NCBI RefSeq assembly: GCF_000150955.2
Contig: NC_011684.1
Location: forward strand, 62,001 to 126,000
Direction: 5' to 3'
DNA: 64,000 nt
Source: Phaeodactylum tricornutum CCAP 1055/1
Taxonomy: Eukaryota; Bacillariophyta; Bacillariophyceae; Surirellales; Neidiaceae
Shown here: positions 62,862 through 64,000 of the stretch, piece after piece
How the letters are laid out: each line of letters begins with the position of its first letter
Numbering within the stretch: position 1 is the first letter of the stretch
The notes under the pieces: model-generated
What the model was told of the DNA's origin: nothing
Databases searched by the model: none
What the model saw: only the letters and a program-made list of their open reading frames with translations
Program-made: the position numbers and the translations under genes

Positions 62862-63618
62862 GATGTCGAGACGACGAGAAATGTCGAACGAACGAATGGG
62901 GAAGAGGTCGAAACCGGATCGAACCCCGTCGTTACCTTACAGGTAAACGTACCAGGACCGGAGTTTCGTGACGAGGTTTCGCGTTTCCATTCGTTCGCAC
63001 GCGGGACTACCATCGTTCCAGGCACAAGTCCGATTCCGATGGACGCTGACAGTGAGAATGAGACTCTAGTAGGAATGTCCACCTTTTTCATTCGGGTGGC
63101 TGTACTACTTGCCAACGGTCAGTGGAAGTATAGCGACACAGTCCGAGTCGTCACTGGTCCGACGACACGGCGCATCATCATCTCTACACCTCTTGAGAGA
63201 CACTCGATTCTCTTGTTGGCACCCCCCCCCCCCCCCCTTCACTCTCCCAACGAGTATCCCAAGTCCATCACTGGGGCAGAGGCACACACAGTCCACACTC
63301 TCTCACACACACACACACGATCTTCTGCGCACCAAAGCAACGCAAACGACACCGAGACACTCGTTTACATTCCTTGATTGATACCGATTCCAGACAACAC
63401 TTCAACAACACTCCAGCAACAATACTCAAGAAAGTCTCGGCGCTCGCATTGTCAACAATTGGTACGTGCCTGGTCGTCGCGGACGACGTTGGAATAGTCT
63501 GACGCGCTAGCGCTAGCTCTACAGTCACTCGCTCACATACTCACATATTCCCCTTCCATCTCGCTACCTGTTTTCCATTCGGCGTTTGCCCGGCACACAC
63601 TTTCGTCTCTCGAACAGT
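62862..63618. other. Divergent promoter region with homopolymer and CA repeats
   Basis: Separates the GT92-like gene (minus) from the carnitine acyltransferase gene (plus). It holds a poly-C run near 63223-63238 and a (CA)n stretch near 63302-63319. A CTACAGTCACTC element lies near 63519. Frames across it are artefacts of the simple sequence. Confidence 0.5.
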
Positions 63619-64000
63619 ATGTGGCGACGCGGCCGCATGAGTAGTATCACCAGTACCGTCACGACGATGGCAACGACGACACGTCGTCGCGCGAACGCCC
63701 GTCGCATTCTCTCCACGTCTGTACCCTTGCGTCCCTGGAAGACGTCCGTGGTGGAAAGTCACGGCGACTACCGCGCCGAAGCCTGGTTGGAAGACCACGT
63801 CGGGGGTGATCTCTACCGGTACCAGGCCGACTTGCCAATGTTGCCCGTGCCTACGTTGGCCCACACGCTCGAACGATTACTCCCCACCGTACTCCCCGTG
63901 TGTCGTCACGACGAAGAAATGGAATCCCTCCGACAAGCCGTCGACCGATTTCCCGAACAGGCAAGTACGCTTCAGGAACGGTTGCTCCATCGACAACAAC
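63619..64000 (+). CDS. Carnitine O-acyltransferase, N-terminal part (runs off the window)
   Basis: The ATG at 63619 opens a frame to the window edge (127 codons visible). The start is Arg/Thr/Ser-rich with no acidic residue for about 45 codons (TTTRRRANARRILST), typical of a mitochondrial presequence. It is followed by YRYQADLPMLPVPTLAHTLE, which matches the conserved LPxLPVPxLxxTLxxYL start of carnitine and choline acyltransferases, and the expected Glu-Phe spacing after it (DEEMESLRQAVDRF). These enzymes exchange acyl groups between CoA and carnitine. The catalytic His and the rest are outside the window. Confidence 0.82.
   Translation, partial: MWRRGRMSSITSTVTTMATTTRRRANARRILSTSVPLRPWKTSVVESHGDYRAEAWLEDHVGGDLYRYQADLPMLPVPTLAHTLERLLPTVLPVCRHDEEMESLRQAVDRFPEQASTLQERLLHRQQ

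Noticed and set aside
63223-63238. Poly-C run as a special site
   Set aside because: Simple homopolymer with a matching poly-G run elsewhere (near 54886); no further structure.
1-64000. tRNA, rRNA or CRISPR arrays
   Set aside because: No cloverleaf-like A/B box pairs, rRNA core sequences or regular spaced repeats were noticed by eye; a covariance-model scan would be decisive for tRNAs.

Overview
The window is a nuclear segment of a pennate diatom, most probably Phaeodactylum tricornutum or a close relative. The reasons are compact genes on both strands, few and short GT-AG introns (about 55-270 nt), moderate GC, and plastid presequences of diatom type: a signal peptide followed by an aromatic residue at the cleavage site (SAF, HAW, LAW, RGF). 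The gene content also fits: a CRTISO-type carotenoid enzyme, plastid terminal oxidase, fibrillin, GnT I, and diatom-specific hypothetical proteins. The species name is inferred from recall and context, not from a search.

Layout. 1-9.7 kb: SET-domain methyltransferase-like protein, Golgi-type sulfotransferase, two-exon plastid CRTISO-like oxidoreductase, a diatom hypothetical, and a secretory 2OG-Fe(II) oxygenase. 9.7-12.5 kb: AT-rich gene desert with degenerate nested repeats. 12.5-24.5 kb: plastid membrane protein, 156-bp tandem repeat, small membrane protein, SMP lipid-transfer protein, renalase-like flavoprotein, a hypothetical, gamma-SNAP-like protein and PTOX. 25-31.6 kb: a propeller-type glycan enzyme with a frame break, GnT I, an unknown membrane-anchored protein and a three-exon fibrillin. 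32-39.4 kb: low-complexity diatom proteins that may be one split gene, a doubtful gene, and an FKBP-MsrA fusion. 40-48 kb: a pair of TPR-like paralogues flanking an aldo-keto reductase, an SDR, and a two-exon cyclin. 50.4-58.6 kb: a PHD/ePHD chromatin protein and a tandem array of three ZIP metal transporters with a shared intron. 58.8-60.7 kb: a young non-autonomous Mutator-like element (198-bp TIRs, perfect 9-bp target duplication) carrying a leucine aminopeptidase fragment and splitting a host reading frame. 61.4-64 kb: GT92-like glycosyltransferase and the start of a carnitine acyltransferase.

Themes. Secretory glycosylation genes (GnT I, GT92-like, sulfotransferase, propeller enzyme) and plastid genes (CRTISO, PTOX, fibrillin, FKBP-MsrA, plastid membrane protein) are interspersed without operon-like order. 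The most unusual item is the Pack-MULE-like element near 59-60.5 kb. Also notable are the ZIP array with a conserved Cys motif, the FKBP-MsrA fusion, and a TTCACAGTC-like motif upstream of several genes in sense orientation. No tRNA, rRNA or CRISPR was seen.
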